A stretch of DNA of 64,000 nt, from NCBI RefSeq assembly GCF_037176765.1, contig NC_090024.1, positions 105,655,557 through 105,719,556 on the forward strand, given 5' to 3'. This stretch comes from Anolis sagrei. Lineage: Eukaryota; Chordata; Lepidosauria; Squamata; Anolidae. The notes below the pieces were generated by a model. The model saw nothing but the letters and a program-made list of their open reading frames with translations. It did no database searches and was not told the DNA's origin. This document shows positions 10,908 to 20,756 of the stretch, piece after piece. Made by a program: the position numbers and the translations under genes. The first letter of the stretch is position 1. Each line of letters begins with the position of its first letter.

Positions 10908-11259
10908 TAAATCCAGGAGTGAGGTCCAACAAGAGCACAACCACTGAGAAAGTGGCAATGTGGTAAGCCCACATTTAGTTGGGATTAACAGATGGATTTA
11001 ACCTTATAAATTTAGTTGTATTTTCCAGATTGAAATGATCATAAATTCAGTATAAATTTCTGCCAACCTAGCAGTTTGAAAACGTGCAAATGTGAGTAGA
11101 TCAATAGGTACCGCTCCGGCGGGAAGGTAACTGCACTCCTTGCATCATACCGGCCACATGACCTTGGAGGTGTCTACAGACAACGCCAGTCCTTCGGCTT
11201 AGAAATGGAGCGGAGTACCACACCCCAGAGTCGGACATGATTGGACTTAATGTCAGGGG
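10908..11259 (+). repeat. right arm of large inverted duplication
   Basis: This is the reverse complement of 10178-10530 along its length, with scattered substitutions. It ends with the SINE family B tail (GTCGGACATGATTGGACTTA). The spacer between the arms is about 380 bp. Confidence 0.8.
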
Positions 11260-11321
11260 AAAACCTTACCTTTAGCCTATAAACATAATAGATTGCAATT
11301 ATTTTTGTCAACTCGTTCCCC

Positions 11322-11640
11322 TTTATTTATTTATTTATTTACTTTATTTGTATACCGCTGTTCTCAGCCCTAAGGCGACTCACAGCGGTTTCCTTTCCAA
11401 CTGCCTCCAATTCTCTAAGTTTACTACACTGCTTATCACATTAAGAGTCTCCAAGGAACTTTGAGCAGTATAAATTACCTTCTTCCCACTCCCTTTAATC
11501 CTTTCCAGCTCCCCGGTGCTGTATCCAGATGACTTTCCGGTTTGAATGTTTAACCTCTGCTTGCTCCTGTTTTCAAGCACTGCTGCTTGAATGGAGGGTG
11601 CTTTCCCCCTTTCATTCACCAATGCCATTTTCTTGACCAC
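11322..11640 (-). mobile_element. L2-type LINE 3' end
   Basis: (TTTA)n and TTTGTATACCGCTGTTCTCA followed by CGACTCACAGCGG form an L2-like tail read on the minus strand. The rest to about 11640 has no recognised coding and its family is uncertain. Confidence 0.5.
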
Positions 11641-11854
11641 ATGTTAAATGCAGATGCAAATAAAACACAAGTAAAATTGAGAGGAGATGATAGGACTGAA
11701 TGCTTCTTCATTTTTCTCCCCTCACCATAAATGGTGAGGAATACTGTGGAGCTGCAGTCCAACAACATCTGGGGGTGGAAAGAGGAAACACAATTCTCGC
11801 CCCTGCTCTAGAGGAAATGAGGAAAAACAAGCAGAAGTCAATTTTATACAATTA

Positions 11855-12701
11855 CTAGCCGTCCCCTGCCACGCGTTGCTGTGGCCAAGTCTGGTGATCT
11901 GGAAAATAGAGCAATAGTTTCTAATATATGTAATTCCTTTATGCTTGTGGGTAAACAGTCCTCCTTGATGTTTCTTTGTCAGTGTTGATGTGGAGATTTT
12001 CTGGTTTGCCTACTCTGGAACATGCGACATATAATTGTCCTTCTTTAGGGGTCCCTTTCAAATCTATGATACTATATCTCTGTGTGTGTTTGAATCATAT
12101 ATATCTATCTATATCTATGGCTGGATGGCTCTTCATCAGGAGGGCTTTGATTACGTTTTCTTGCCCTGGTGAAGGGAGTTGGACTGGATGGCCATAAGTA
12201 TGGGAATTTTGCCCCAATTCTGTCGTTGGTGGGGTTCAGCATGCTCTTTGATTGTAGGTGAACTATAAATCCCAGTAACTACAACTCCCAAATGTCAAGG
12301 TCTATTTCCACCAAACTCCATCTGTGTTCACATTTGGGCATATGGAATATTCATGCCAAGTTTGGTCCAGATCCAGTGTTCTCTGGATGTAGGTGAACTA
12401 CAATTCCCAGACTCAAGGTCAATGCCCTCCAAACTTTTCTAGTATTTTCTGTTGGTCATGGGAGTTCTGTGTCCCAAGATTGGTTCAATTCCAACGTTGG
12501 TGGGGTTCAGAATGCTCTTTGATTGTAGGTGAACTACAAATCCCAGCAACTACAGCTCCCAAATGACAAAATCAATTTTTTGAGTGAAGGACGTACATTG
12601 GGTTGTTAGGTGTCTTGTGTCCAAATTTGGTGTCAATTCATCCAATTGTTTTTGAGTTCTGTTAATCCCACAAACTAGCATTACATTTTTATTTATATAG
12701 A
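11855..12701 (-). mobile_element. Helitron-like element, complete non-autonomous copy
   Basis: On the minus strand it starts TCTATATAAATAAAAATG and ends with a hairpin (GCCAC...GTGGC), a short spacer and CTAG. The base after CTAG is T, as expected for insertion between A and T. Inside lie a CR1-like tail (12118-12192, GGACTGGATGGCC) and the GTAGGTGAACTACAA module also found in hAT copies. No Rep/helicase is encoded. Confidence 0.8.
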
Positions 12702-12742
12702 CTAGAAGAATGGGAAAGATTGAATTTTCTCTCTTTTCACAG

Positions 12743-12800
12743 AACAGACCGTATTGTAATTCTGCAAATGTCGATAGAAGTTACGACAACAGAGGTTTGT
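12743..12800 (+). CDS. exon of unrecognised gene (58 nt)
   Basis: The acceptor is ctcttttcacag and the donor is a strong gtaagt. It reads NRPYCNSANVDRSYDNRGL and leaves a single T. It starts about 40 bp after a Helitron-like copy (11855-12701), so that element lies very close to the splice acceptor. Confidence 0.72.
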
Positions 12801-13159
12801 GTAAGTATGACGTTACTACTCTAAAGAAGGGGAGGGGAGCTGAACTCTCTAGAAGTTTTTGTCCTCTTCACCTTTGCTTACCCATAGTCAATGAGAAGGA
12901 GCTGCAATGGGAGATATGGCCCAGAACATCTGGAGGGGCACAGCAGTGCACCATTGGTCTAAAAATGTGATACCACGAAGAGGAATTTACTTAGAAGTTG
13001 TGATTCGATTCATCACAACTTCTAAGACAGTTTCAGTGACTCCTGGTTAAGTCACGGTCTCCCCTACTCAGTTCTGCATCTATGAAGAAATAATAATAGC
13101 TAGTCTTGTAGACCTGAACATACAGTAAATCACTGAACAACATATATTTCAGAGCCATG

Positions 13160-13164
13160 ACAGC

Positions 13165-13199
<35 letters not shown>

Positions 13200-13553
13200 C
13201 AATGTTGCAATCCCAGGTGACAGCAGGATTGAAGAGAAACAACTGGAAAAGCTGACACGATATGAGGATTTAAAGATTGAACTGCAAAGACTTTGGCACG
13301 AGCCAGCCAAGGTGGCCCCAGTGGTGATCGACACACTGGGTGCAGTGCCTAAAGACCTTGGCCTGCACTTAAACACAATCAGTGCTGACAAAATTACCAT
13401 CTGCCAGCTGCAGAAGGCCACCTTACTGGGATCTGCACACATTATTCACTGATACATCACACAGTCCTAGACACTGTGTGGGAAGTGTTCGACGTGTGAT
13501 CCAATACAGCAGCCAGCAAAGTGTCTGCTGTGGACTCATCTTGTTGTGTTTCA

Positions 13554-13558
<5 letters not shown>
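13160..13558 (+). mobile_element. R4/R2-like LINE 3' end
   Basis: After an (AAT)n run the frame reads INVAIPGDSRIEEKQLEKLT, then LQRLWHEPAKVAPVV, then LLGSAHIIH. This is the C-terminal signature (AIPGD...LLG.ARI) of R2/R4-clade LINE proteins. It is 5'-truncated and followed by (AAT)n at 13554-13592. Copies recur at 39498-40310. Confidence 0.7.
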
Positions 13559-13592
<34 letters not shown>

Positions 13593-13870
13593 TTATTTAT
13601 ACCCCACCACTATCTGCTCGAAGGGACAAGGGACTTGGGGCAGCTTACAAAAGCACTCAATAGTACAAACACACAAAATACAAAATGCATAAACAATGGC
13701 AATAATACAATAATAATAATAATAATAATAATAATAATTTATTTATTTATACCCCATCACTATCTGGCCAAAGGGACAAGGGACTCGGGGCAGCTCACAA
13801 AAGCACTCAATAGTGCAAACACACAAAATACAAAATGCATAAACAATGGCACAATAGCAATTACAAACAG
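13593..13870 (-). repeat. tandem duplication of an L2 3' tail
   Basis: Two units (13593-13707 and about 13741-13870) share ATTTATACCCCACCACTATC, the segment GGGACAAGGGACT and the end AAATGCATAAACAATGGCA. An (AAT)n run separates them. The unit is about 150 bp including the microsatellite. Confidence 0.8.
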
Positions 13871-13885
13871 CATAGTAATGTAGTG

Positions 13886-14362
13886 CAGGGGTGTCAAACT
13901 CATTTTCATCGAGGGCCACATCATCTTTATGGATGCAGAATCTATGGCTATAGAATGCCAACTATTTTTTTCATAGTTTTTGGTGTTCTTTAGTTTTTGC
14001 ATAATTTGGAGATGTTATTGAATGATGACTCCCATCACTTTTGATTATTCGCCATGTGGATTGAATATGATGGGAATTGTATCCCAACAGCACTTGTGGC
14101 CCTGAGGTTGGGAAAAGATTAAATGGCATTTTAAAGTCAGGCATTGTGTCCACAAGTCTTTTATCTAGGTTGAAACCCCACTATCTTGATTGAAGAGAAC
14201 AAACGGAAGCCTTCCAGATGTAACTGTATCACAGCTCCCATCAGCTCTTGTCATTATGTGTAACAATGAGGAATACAGGAGTTGTACTCAGCATTTGGAT
14301 GGCCACATAAAATGACATGGCAGGCTAGATTTGGCGTGAGGGCCTTGGGTTTGACACATGTG
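13886..14362. mobile_element. hAT-like element, non-autonomous
   Basis: The ends are CAGGGGTGTCAAACTC and (inverted) CACATGTGTCAAACCC. A perfect 8-bp duplication, ATGTAGTG, flanks it at 13878-13885 and 14363-14370. No transposase is encoded. Confidence 0.85.
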
Positions 14363-14370
14363 ATGTAGTG

Positions 14371-14503
14371 GTTCGAGTATTTGTCTTACACTTGGAACAC
14401 CAAGTGTATTACTGTTGTTGGCAATGAATGAATGCCTGTCATTAAGCTGCCCTGAGTCCCCCTCTGGGGGTGAGAAGGATGGGATTCAAATATATGAAAT
14501 AAA
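14371..14503 (+). mobile_element. L2-type LINE 3' tail
   Basis: AAGCTGCCCTGAGTCCCC then GAGAAGGATGGGATTCAAA and ATATGAAATAAA is a typical L2 3' end. A Helitron-like copy begins directly after it. Confidence 0.65.
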
Positions 14504-15003
14504 TCTATATAAATAAAAATGTAATGTTCGTTTGTGGAATTAACATAACACAAAAACTATTGGATGAAATGACACCAAATTTGGAAACAATACACCTATC
14601 AGGCCAATGTATGCCCTTCACTCAACCCACCCCCAACAGTGAAAGGGACTTTAAAACCCAAACATGAAAATGACCCACTAGCCCCTCTCCCTCCTGCATG
14701 ATCAGGGAGCATTGACTGCTCCGGTGGGCTGGGCAGGCAGACCCTCGGCTTACCCAGACCTCCAATTTGGTGTCTCCCCCTCTCTCTCCCACTTGCCACC
14801 CCCATGGGGCACTTACCATCCTCGCCTTTGGGTTTACCGTCCCCTACTATGCCAGGGCCTTCCGTGCGTCTTCCTTTCTTCCCTCCCTCCCAGTTTCCTT
14901 CCTCTCTTTGTCAGCCCCACCAAACATAGACCTCTTTTCCTTCTTTTCCCCCTGGAGAGAGGTGTGTGTGGCTGCTCCGTGTGGACTCTGCTTGCCAGGC
15001 TTC

Positions 15004-15340
15004 ACCTTCCCTTTCCTGGGCACCGATGGGAAGGGAGCTTTGCAGCCCTCAGCCTTGCTGGGCCCAGCGGGAGTGGGAGGCATTTTTTGAGGGGGAACTT
15101 GCTCACCCACATTGGCCCCTTCTTTCTGCCGCAGCCCCAGGGTGCCTTTCATATGACCCCTCTCGCGTGCCCACCCACCAACAGAGAAGGCACCCCACAA
15201 CCATGGCAGAAAGAAGGGGCAGCGCTGGGTGAGTGAGGCCTGCCTCGAAAAGTGCCTTCCGCCTGCCCCACGCCTGGCCCAGCAAGGCTGAGGGCTACAG
15301 CAAGACTCCCTTCCTGCCGTTGCCCAGGCAAGGGAGAGAA
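15004..15340. repeat. imperfect palindrome inside Helitron-like copy
   Basis: The left arm 15004-15150 and right arm 15184-15340 are reverse complements with mismatches. For example, CAGCCTTGCTGGGCC on the left pairs with GGCCCAGCAAGGCTG on the right, and CCCCTTCTTTCTGCC with GGCAGAAAGAAGGGG. The loop is about 34 bp. Confidence 0.8.
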
Positions 15341-15580
15341 GGGAAGGAAGGAAAGAGGGAGAGAAGAAAAGTGCGAGAAAGAAAGAAGGAAAGAGAGAAG
15401 GAAGGATGGAAGCAAAGAGCAAAGGAGATAAAGAAGAAAAAGAAGGAAAAGAAAAGGGGGGAGGGGGAGGAAAGAAGGAAGAGAAAAAAAGAAGGAATGA
15501 AGGAAAGAGGGAAGGGAGGAAGGAAGGAAGGAAGGAAGGAAGGAAGGAAGGAAGGAAGGAGAGAAAGAGAGAAAAAGGGA
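15330..15580. repeat. polypurine tract (GGAA/GAAA)n
   Basis: About 250 bp of almost pure A and G lie on the plus strand, ending in a clean (GGAA)n run. It sits just inside the 3' hairpin of the Helitron-like copy, the same place as in three other copies. Confidence 0.9.
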
Positions 15581-15993
15581 TGGAAGGTTTGCCACAGCAA
15601 CGCATGACGGGTACAGCTAGTACCCATATTGAAACCCCCATCAGTCATGTAAATCCAAGTTGCCTTGGGAAAAGTCATAATCTTAATGTTTTGTTCATTT
15701 AAAAAAAAACTTATAAAGAGAAGATGAATTGACTTCTTACATCATCTTGAGTTTTGTGGAGTAATGACAAAAACATGATAATTTAACAAAACAAATAACC
15801 CATATCTTTTTTTAAAAAAAGAACCACCACCCCTCTCAAACATGTAAAGAATTAAAAATTACCAAACAATAGAACACATTCCAGCTGGGGTTATAACCAA
15901 ATGAAAAGCCTGACATTGGAAAGTTATCCATCTGGAAGGAATTCAGAGCAGCTTTCCTCTTTCACTCACCGTGGTTCTTTTATTTATTAACAG

Positions 15994-16130
15994 GGGGATA
16001 CAAGGGAGATATGAAAACTAAAAATGCAGAAAACAGCCAGCGAGAAGAGCAAGAACCAGTCTTACAAAACGGATCACAGGAAAACCCAGTGTTAAAAAAG
16101 GCAGGCTTTTTAGAGTTATTGAAAAGGTAG
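15994..16130 (+). CDS. last exon of unrecognised gene
   Basis: The acceptor is tatttattaacag. The carried T plus GG gives Trp, then GYKGDMKTKNAENSQREEQE and a Lys/Leu-rich end (LKKAGFLELLKR) before TAG at 16128-16130. The 3' UTR follows; an ATTAAA at 16200-16205 is a possible but unproven poly(A) signal. Confidence 0.75.
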
Positions 16131-16475
16131 AGTAATAGCATTAAGGCATCTATATTTCCTGGCAGGAGTCAGCATAGTGTTCACCAGCTCCAGTAAGGGA
16201 TTAAATGGCAGAGATTAATTTGATCCCTAAAAGCCATTGAGGTTATTACTTTAATGACGTGTCCTCATCATGGGTATGACAGCATCTAAAGTTGTGTTTA
16301 CAAGAGCACCGAAAGCCATTATGATCCTCAAAAATCATGCCCCATGTAATTTTGATAATACAATAACACAGATATGGAAGCTGGAGGTGGGGAGAAAACT
16401 ATAAAACAAATAGTTTCTTGTGTACAATAATAGGTAGGTAATACTTTACATGCTTTGTTAAATATGTTGCCTACT

Positions 16476-16774
16476 CAGAGGCGTCCCTAGGTAATTTTCA
16501 ATGGTAAGCAAACAGTATTTTGCCCCCCCCCCCCAATTAATCACTGAAACATATTTTCTGTTTGTCGTGGGAGTTCTGTGTGCCATATTTGGTTCAATTC
16601 CATCGTTGGTGGAGTTCAGAATGCTCTTTGATTGTAGGTGAACTATACATCCCAGTAACTACAACTCGCATATGTCAAGGTCTATTTTCCCCCAAGAGCG
16701 CCTCAAGAACCCCCCTGGGCAAAATCAACTATACTGCAAACGCTTACTTTGCGTAATGGGTTGAGCTGCCCCTG
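16476..16774. mobile_element. hAT-like MITE (CAGAGGCG family)
   Basis: The left end CAGAGGCGTCCCTA and right end (inverted) CAGGGGCAGCTCAACC are flanked by the perfect 8-bp duplication TGCCTACT (16468-16475, 16775-16782). The interior holds the GTAGGTGAACTATACATCCC module. Copies lie at 22930-23169 and 25063-25919. Confidence 0.9.
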
Positions 16775-16982
16775 TGCCTACTTCATATTCAGGATAGGTG
16801 GCTTTGAATGGATGGTCTCTTTCCCTTAGAGTCTCCCCTGTGCCTGCACTGCCACATGGAAGTAAAAAAACAAACAAACAAACAAACATATTTACATGCA
16901 TGTTCTGCATTTCTTCCTGCTGTAGCCATTACTGCATGTCATATTTCTAGGTTATGTAACTTGCACATCCTTTCCTTTGCTA

Positions 16983-18695
16983 TCTATATAAATAAAAATG
17001 TAATGTTCGTTTGTGGGATTAACGGAACTCAAAAATCGCTGGGAAAATTGACACCAAATTTGGACTTAATACGCCTATCAGGCCAATGAGTGACCATCAC
17101 TCAAAAAAATTGATTTTGCCTTTTGGGAGTTGTAGTTGCTGGGATTTATAGTTCACCTAAAATCAAAGAGCATTCTGAACTCCACCAGTGATGGAATTGA
17201 ACCAAATGTGGCACACAGAACTCTCATGACCAACAGAAAATACTGGAAGGGTTTGGTGGGCTTGACCTTGAGTTTTGGATTGTAGTTCACCAGCATCCAG
17301 AGAGCACTGTGGACTCAAACTGTTCTGGTATGGCTGTACCAGGAGCTCCAATTTTATTTGCTTTGTATTAAATATTTGCTTGCAGTCCAAGGTTTCAAGG
17401 AGTCTGCAGAAGGGTGGCTTCCTTTGGTTGCAGTCATAGGGCAAGTCACCTGTCCATCATCATTAAGTTTTGGTTCCGCCCCTTGCTCAGGGTAATTGGG
17501 AAGGGAAGAGAGCCATTTTTTAGTTAGTCTCAGCAAAGAAAGCTAATGTACAGGATGTGTGCAAGCTTCCCCTGTACAAAAGCTTCAACCCTTAAGACTT
17601 TCCGGGGGAGAACAGTCTTAAGAGTCTCCAAAGATTTCCAGGGAAACAGCCCTAAAGACCAAAGAACTCCAGCTGGAGAATCTACTAACCTTAGTGGCAG
17701 GTCCACTCGGCGTTCGAGACGCAATTCGACCCGGTAGCGGAGCACACATCAGTAAGAATTAAGATTACAGTCAGCCTGGGAGAAGTTAGAAAAAGGGATT
17801 TTCCTTAAAGCAAAGAATTAGTTATTGAAGACAATTGCCTGTCCTTCGTGGACAAGATTAGGAAGCTACCAGTTGCATAAAAGCCTGGAATCATTTGTTT
17901 AACTTTCTGAAGACAAGAGAAGTTTCTGTTTGACTGTTAATTAATAAAGGACTTTGTTATACTTCACAAGCCATCTAAAGATCATTTGTGGTGGAAAACC
18001 TCTGAGAACTTCTCTTTGGGGGGCCCTGGCTTCCCGCTAGGCTCAAGTCCTATTTAAAGACAATTATTTACAGGCCCAGCGCACAACAGAACACAAACAA
18101 TGATGGATCTGGATCAAACTTGGCACAAATACTCAAGTGTACACACTGGTGGAGTTTGAGGAAAATAGACCTTGACATTTGAGAGTTGTATTTGCTGGGA
18201 TTTATAGTTCACCTACAATCAAAGAGCATTCTGAACCCCACCACCGAAAGAATTGGGCCAAACTTTCCATACAGAACCCCCATGAGCAACAGAAAATACT
18301 GTGATTTCTGGTGGTCTTCTGAGACCCTTCTGAGACCCCCTCACAACCCCCCCCCCGGGGTCCCGACCCCCAGGTTGAGAAATGCTGCCTAAAGGCCATC
18401 CAGTCCAACTCCCTTCACCAGGGCAAGAAAACATAATCAAAACCCTCCTGAGAAAGAACCATCCAGCCTAGATATAGATAAATAGATATGATCCACATAC
18501 ACACATATAGCCAGATATAGTATAGATTTCAAAGGGATCTCTAAAAAAGGACAATGATATGTTGCATGTTCCAGAGTAAGCAAACCAAACAATCTCTACA
18601 TCAACACTGACAAGAAATACTGTTTACCCACAAGCCAACACTATTTTCCATGTCACCAGACTGGGCCACAGCAACGCGTGGCAGGGGACAGCTAG
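16983..18695 (+). mobile_element. Helitron-like element, composite, with solo LTR inside
   Basis: It starts TCTATATAAATAAAAATG after an A and ends GCCACAGCAACGCGTGGC, a 13-nt spacer, CTAG, then T. Two alternating module units (around 17120-17320 and 18094-18290) are split by a solo LTR (17321-18093). At 18347-18387 a hAT end (inverted: CAGCATTTCTCAACCTGG) is joined directly to a CR1 tail (18388-18465). It looks like the fullest version of the family's cargo. Confidence 0.82.
17321..18093 (+). mobile_element. solo LTR (retrovirus-like or Gypsy-like; fossil)
   Basis: It starts TGTTCT and ends AGAACA, with a perfect 5-bp duplication CAAAC on both sides (17316-17320, 18094-18098). The interrupted host sequence resumes exactly after it. 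Promoter-like (CATAAAAGCC) and poly(A)-like (AATAAAGG) segments lie near its end. No internal region is present. It is related to the copy at 62731-63580 and the fragment at 29715-29900. It is younger than the Helitron-like copy that it splits. Confidence 0.85.
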
Positions 18696-19528
18696 TTTTA
18701 TGATAAAATCAAGCTTACAAACTGGTGACCTTTTCTTTGCCTCTGCTAGGTCCTTCAAATTGCTAGTATTGAAAGTTTATATTTTCGGTATATACTACTA
18801 AGCTCTAAATGTAATGAAATACAGTAATGCAATGTATTTAATCATTGTATGTTAAAGAGAGGTGATTGCATGTACTTTATTGTGAGGATGTCTGTATACA
18901 TCGTCCAAGTCTCTGGTAGTGCAATAATATGTCTCTGTGGGAGAAGACTGAGGTCAGAGCTGAGGGAGGGACTAGATACTTAGTCTATGATGGGAAAACA
19001 GCAGCATGAAAAAGAGTTCACCATTTCTTGGAATTTCGTTTTGTTGATTTTCCTCTTTGCTGAGCAATGATTCTAAGTGCCTTTATTTTTTTTAATCCCC
19101 TGTTCTCCTCTTCACAGTCTTTTTTCAGCATTACTACGGTGCATTTTTAATGGAATCCGTGAACTCTTCTGAGGCACTATCACTGGAAATGTATGGCATA
19201 TCTTTACAATGGTTCATTAAACCGATTTAAAGTAATCCAGTTATTTCAGAATTTGAAGGTGCATAAAGATGTACTTATACATTTTGTGGTATTGGACTGT
19301 GTTTCCATTTTGTTTTTAACTGACGACAATTACACTATTCTTGAATTATTTTAAAAGTATATTCTGATACATGTTGTCATTACTTAAGTTGTGAAAATAG
19401 TATCTGAATCGTAAGTTTTTCGAAGAAGTTAAGATAGTTTAGTTTTTACTGGAATAAACAATTTTCATTCACACAGTCACTAAAATGTGTTTGTAATGTT
19501 TCTCAGCTCCCAAGGTACAACATTAGAA
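18696..19528. other. intergenic sequence, nothing recognised
   Basis: This AT-rich stretch holds neither repeat termini nor coding similarity. It could include distal 3' UTR of the upstream gene, but that cannot be shown. Confidence 0.35.
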
Positions 19529-19758
19529 TCTAAATAAATAAAAATGTAATGTTTGTTTGTGGGATTAACATAACTAAAAAACCACTGGGTGAATTGACAC
19601 GAAATTTGGACACTATACCCCTGACAGACCAATAAGTGACCATCACTCATACAGCCCCCCACCTAAAAAAAAAAAAACAGCAGAAAGGAGTTAAAAACCC
19701 CAAAAAGCTAAATGACGATACAGAAAAAAAGGGAAGGAAGAGGGAGGGAAGGAAGGGG

Positions 19759-19801
<43 letters not shown>

Positions 19802-20216
19802 AGGAAGGAAGGAAGGATAGAGAAAGAAGCATGGAAGCAAAGAGCAAAGGAAGGAAGGAAAGACGTAGAGAAGGAAGAAAGGAGAGAAAGAGGAAGAAAA
19901 AGAAAAAAGGAGGGAGGGAGGAAAGAGGTAGAGAAGAGATGGAAGATGAGAAAGAAAGAAAAAAGGGAAGGAAGGAAAGAGGGAGGGGAGGAAAAAAGGA
20001 AAGAGAGAAGGAAGGATGGAAGCAAATAGCAAAGGAAGAAAGGAAAAAGGTAGAGAAGGAAGAAAGGAGAGAAAGAGGAAGGAAAAGAAAAAGGGAGGAA
20101 GGAAAGAAAGAGGTAGAGAAGGAAGGAGAGAAGGAAAGAAAAAAGGGAAGGAAGAAAAGAGGGAGGGAAAGAAGGAGGGAAGGTTGACCACAGCAACGTG
20201 TGGCAGGTACAGCTAT
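19529..20216 (+). mobile_element. Helitron-like element, mostly purine tract
   Basis: It starts TCTAAATAAATAAAAATG and ends with the hairpin segment CCACAGCAACGTGTGG and CAGCTAT (terminal CTAG changed). About 450 bp of (GAAA/GGAA)n fills it. The long lysine-, arginine- and glutamate-rich frames here are artefacts of the purine tract. Confidence 0.78.
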
Positions 20217-20756
20217 TGTAGTCATAAATATTCTGTACAAATACCCGTTATATCACAGGTCATGAATTCCCTACAACCATGTCAAGGTTTCACAAAAGTT
20301 TATTGCTAATTGTTTATTGTTTTTATTAGTTTATTGCTATCTTATCATACAGAAATAATTTCTGATTCTGATGCTTTACCTTTAGTACTTCCTTCCTCTG
20401 TTCAAAGGTTAGTAGTCGAGCTCCAAAAGTTCTTTTTCTGAAGATTTCTAATAGAAATGGGATCATGTCAATCTCACAAAATGCAAGTTAGGAATTATGT
20501 TGATGGGAAGGAGACTTGAGCTGAAATGAAATCTTTCTACATCCATTCCTCTCCCCTGAGAAGTTATGCTTTCTTACTTTGACTTATCTCACAAGACTGG
20601 TGTGAGGATAAACCTGGAGAAGATCATAGAAGGAACAGTTTTTGCACCTCCTTTAAATGAAGTTCTGTGCACGATCACATTCAATAATTTACTCTAGTTG
20701 CAATAATTTATTTGCTGACATACTGGTATTCTCAAATTCAGTCATTCTTCCATGCA

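Larger units (their letters stand above)
14504..15620 (+). mobile_element. Helitron-like element with GC-rich insert and purine tract
   Basis: It starts TCTATATAAATAAAAATG after an A and ends CACAGCAACGCATGAC...CAGCTAG before a T. Between the ends lie about 600 bp of GC-rich sequence that other copies lack. Much of that is an imperfect palindrome (15004-15340). A (GGAA)n-rich purine tract (15330-15580) follows. Long reading frames here follow from composition and show no protein similarity. Confidence 0.8.
172..16130 (+). other. 3' part of an unrecognised host gene (six exons)
   Basis: Six exons (172-289, 2854-2899, 5415-5521, 9218-9296, 12743-12800, 15994-16130) join in phase with AG acceptors and GT donors into 180 residues and a TAG stop. 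The chain starts WISGMRSLKPFTYPV and ends KKAGFLELLKR. It is hydrophilic, with no membrane segment or signal peptide, and rich in N, K, Q and S. A basic stretch (NRRKLDNVVG) lies near residue 75. I do not recognise the family; small, charged, multi-exon proteins of this type are often ciliary or testis proteins, but nothing here proves that. The gene runs in the same direction as SLC6A19 and ends about 8.4 kb upstream of it. The first exons lie before position 1. The consistent phases across five introns are the main evidence that it is real. Confidence 0.8.

Noticed and set aside
13033-13883. Poly-Tyr, poly-Asn and poly-Ile frames
   Set aside because: They are translations of (AAT)n microsatellites.
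14847-15641. 264-residue minus frame and overlapping plus frames
   Set aside because: They come from the purine tract and GC-rich palindrome of a Helitron-like copy; they are low-complexity and lack protein similarity.
19636-20240. Long Lys/Arg/Glu-rich and Ser/Phe/Leu-rich frames
   Set aside because: Both strands of one (GGAA)n tract read through; this is an artefact of composition.
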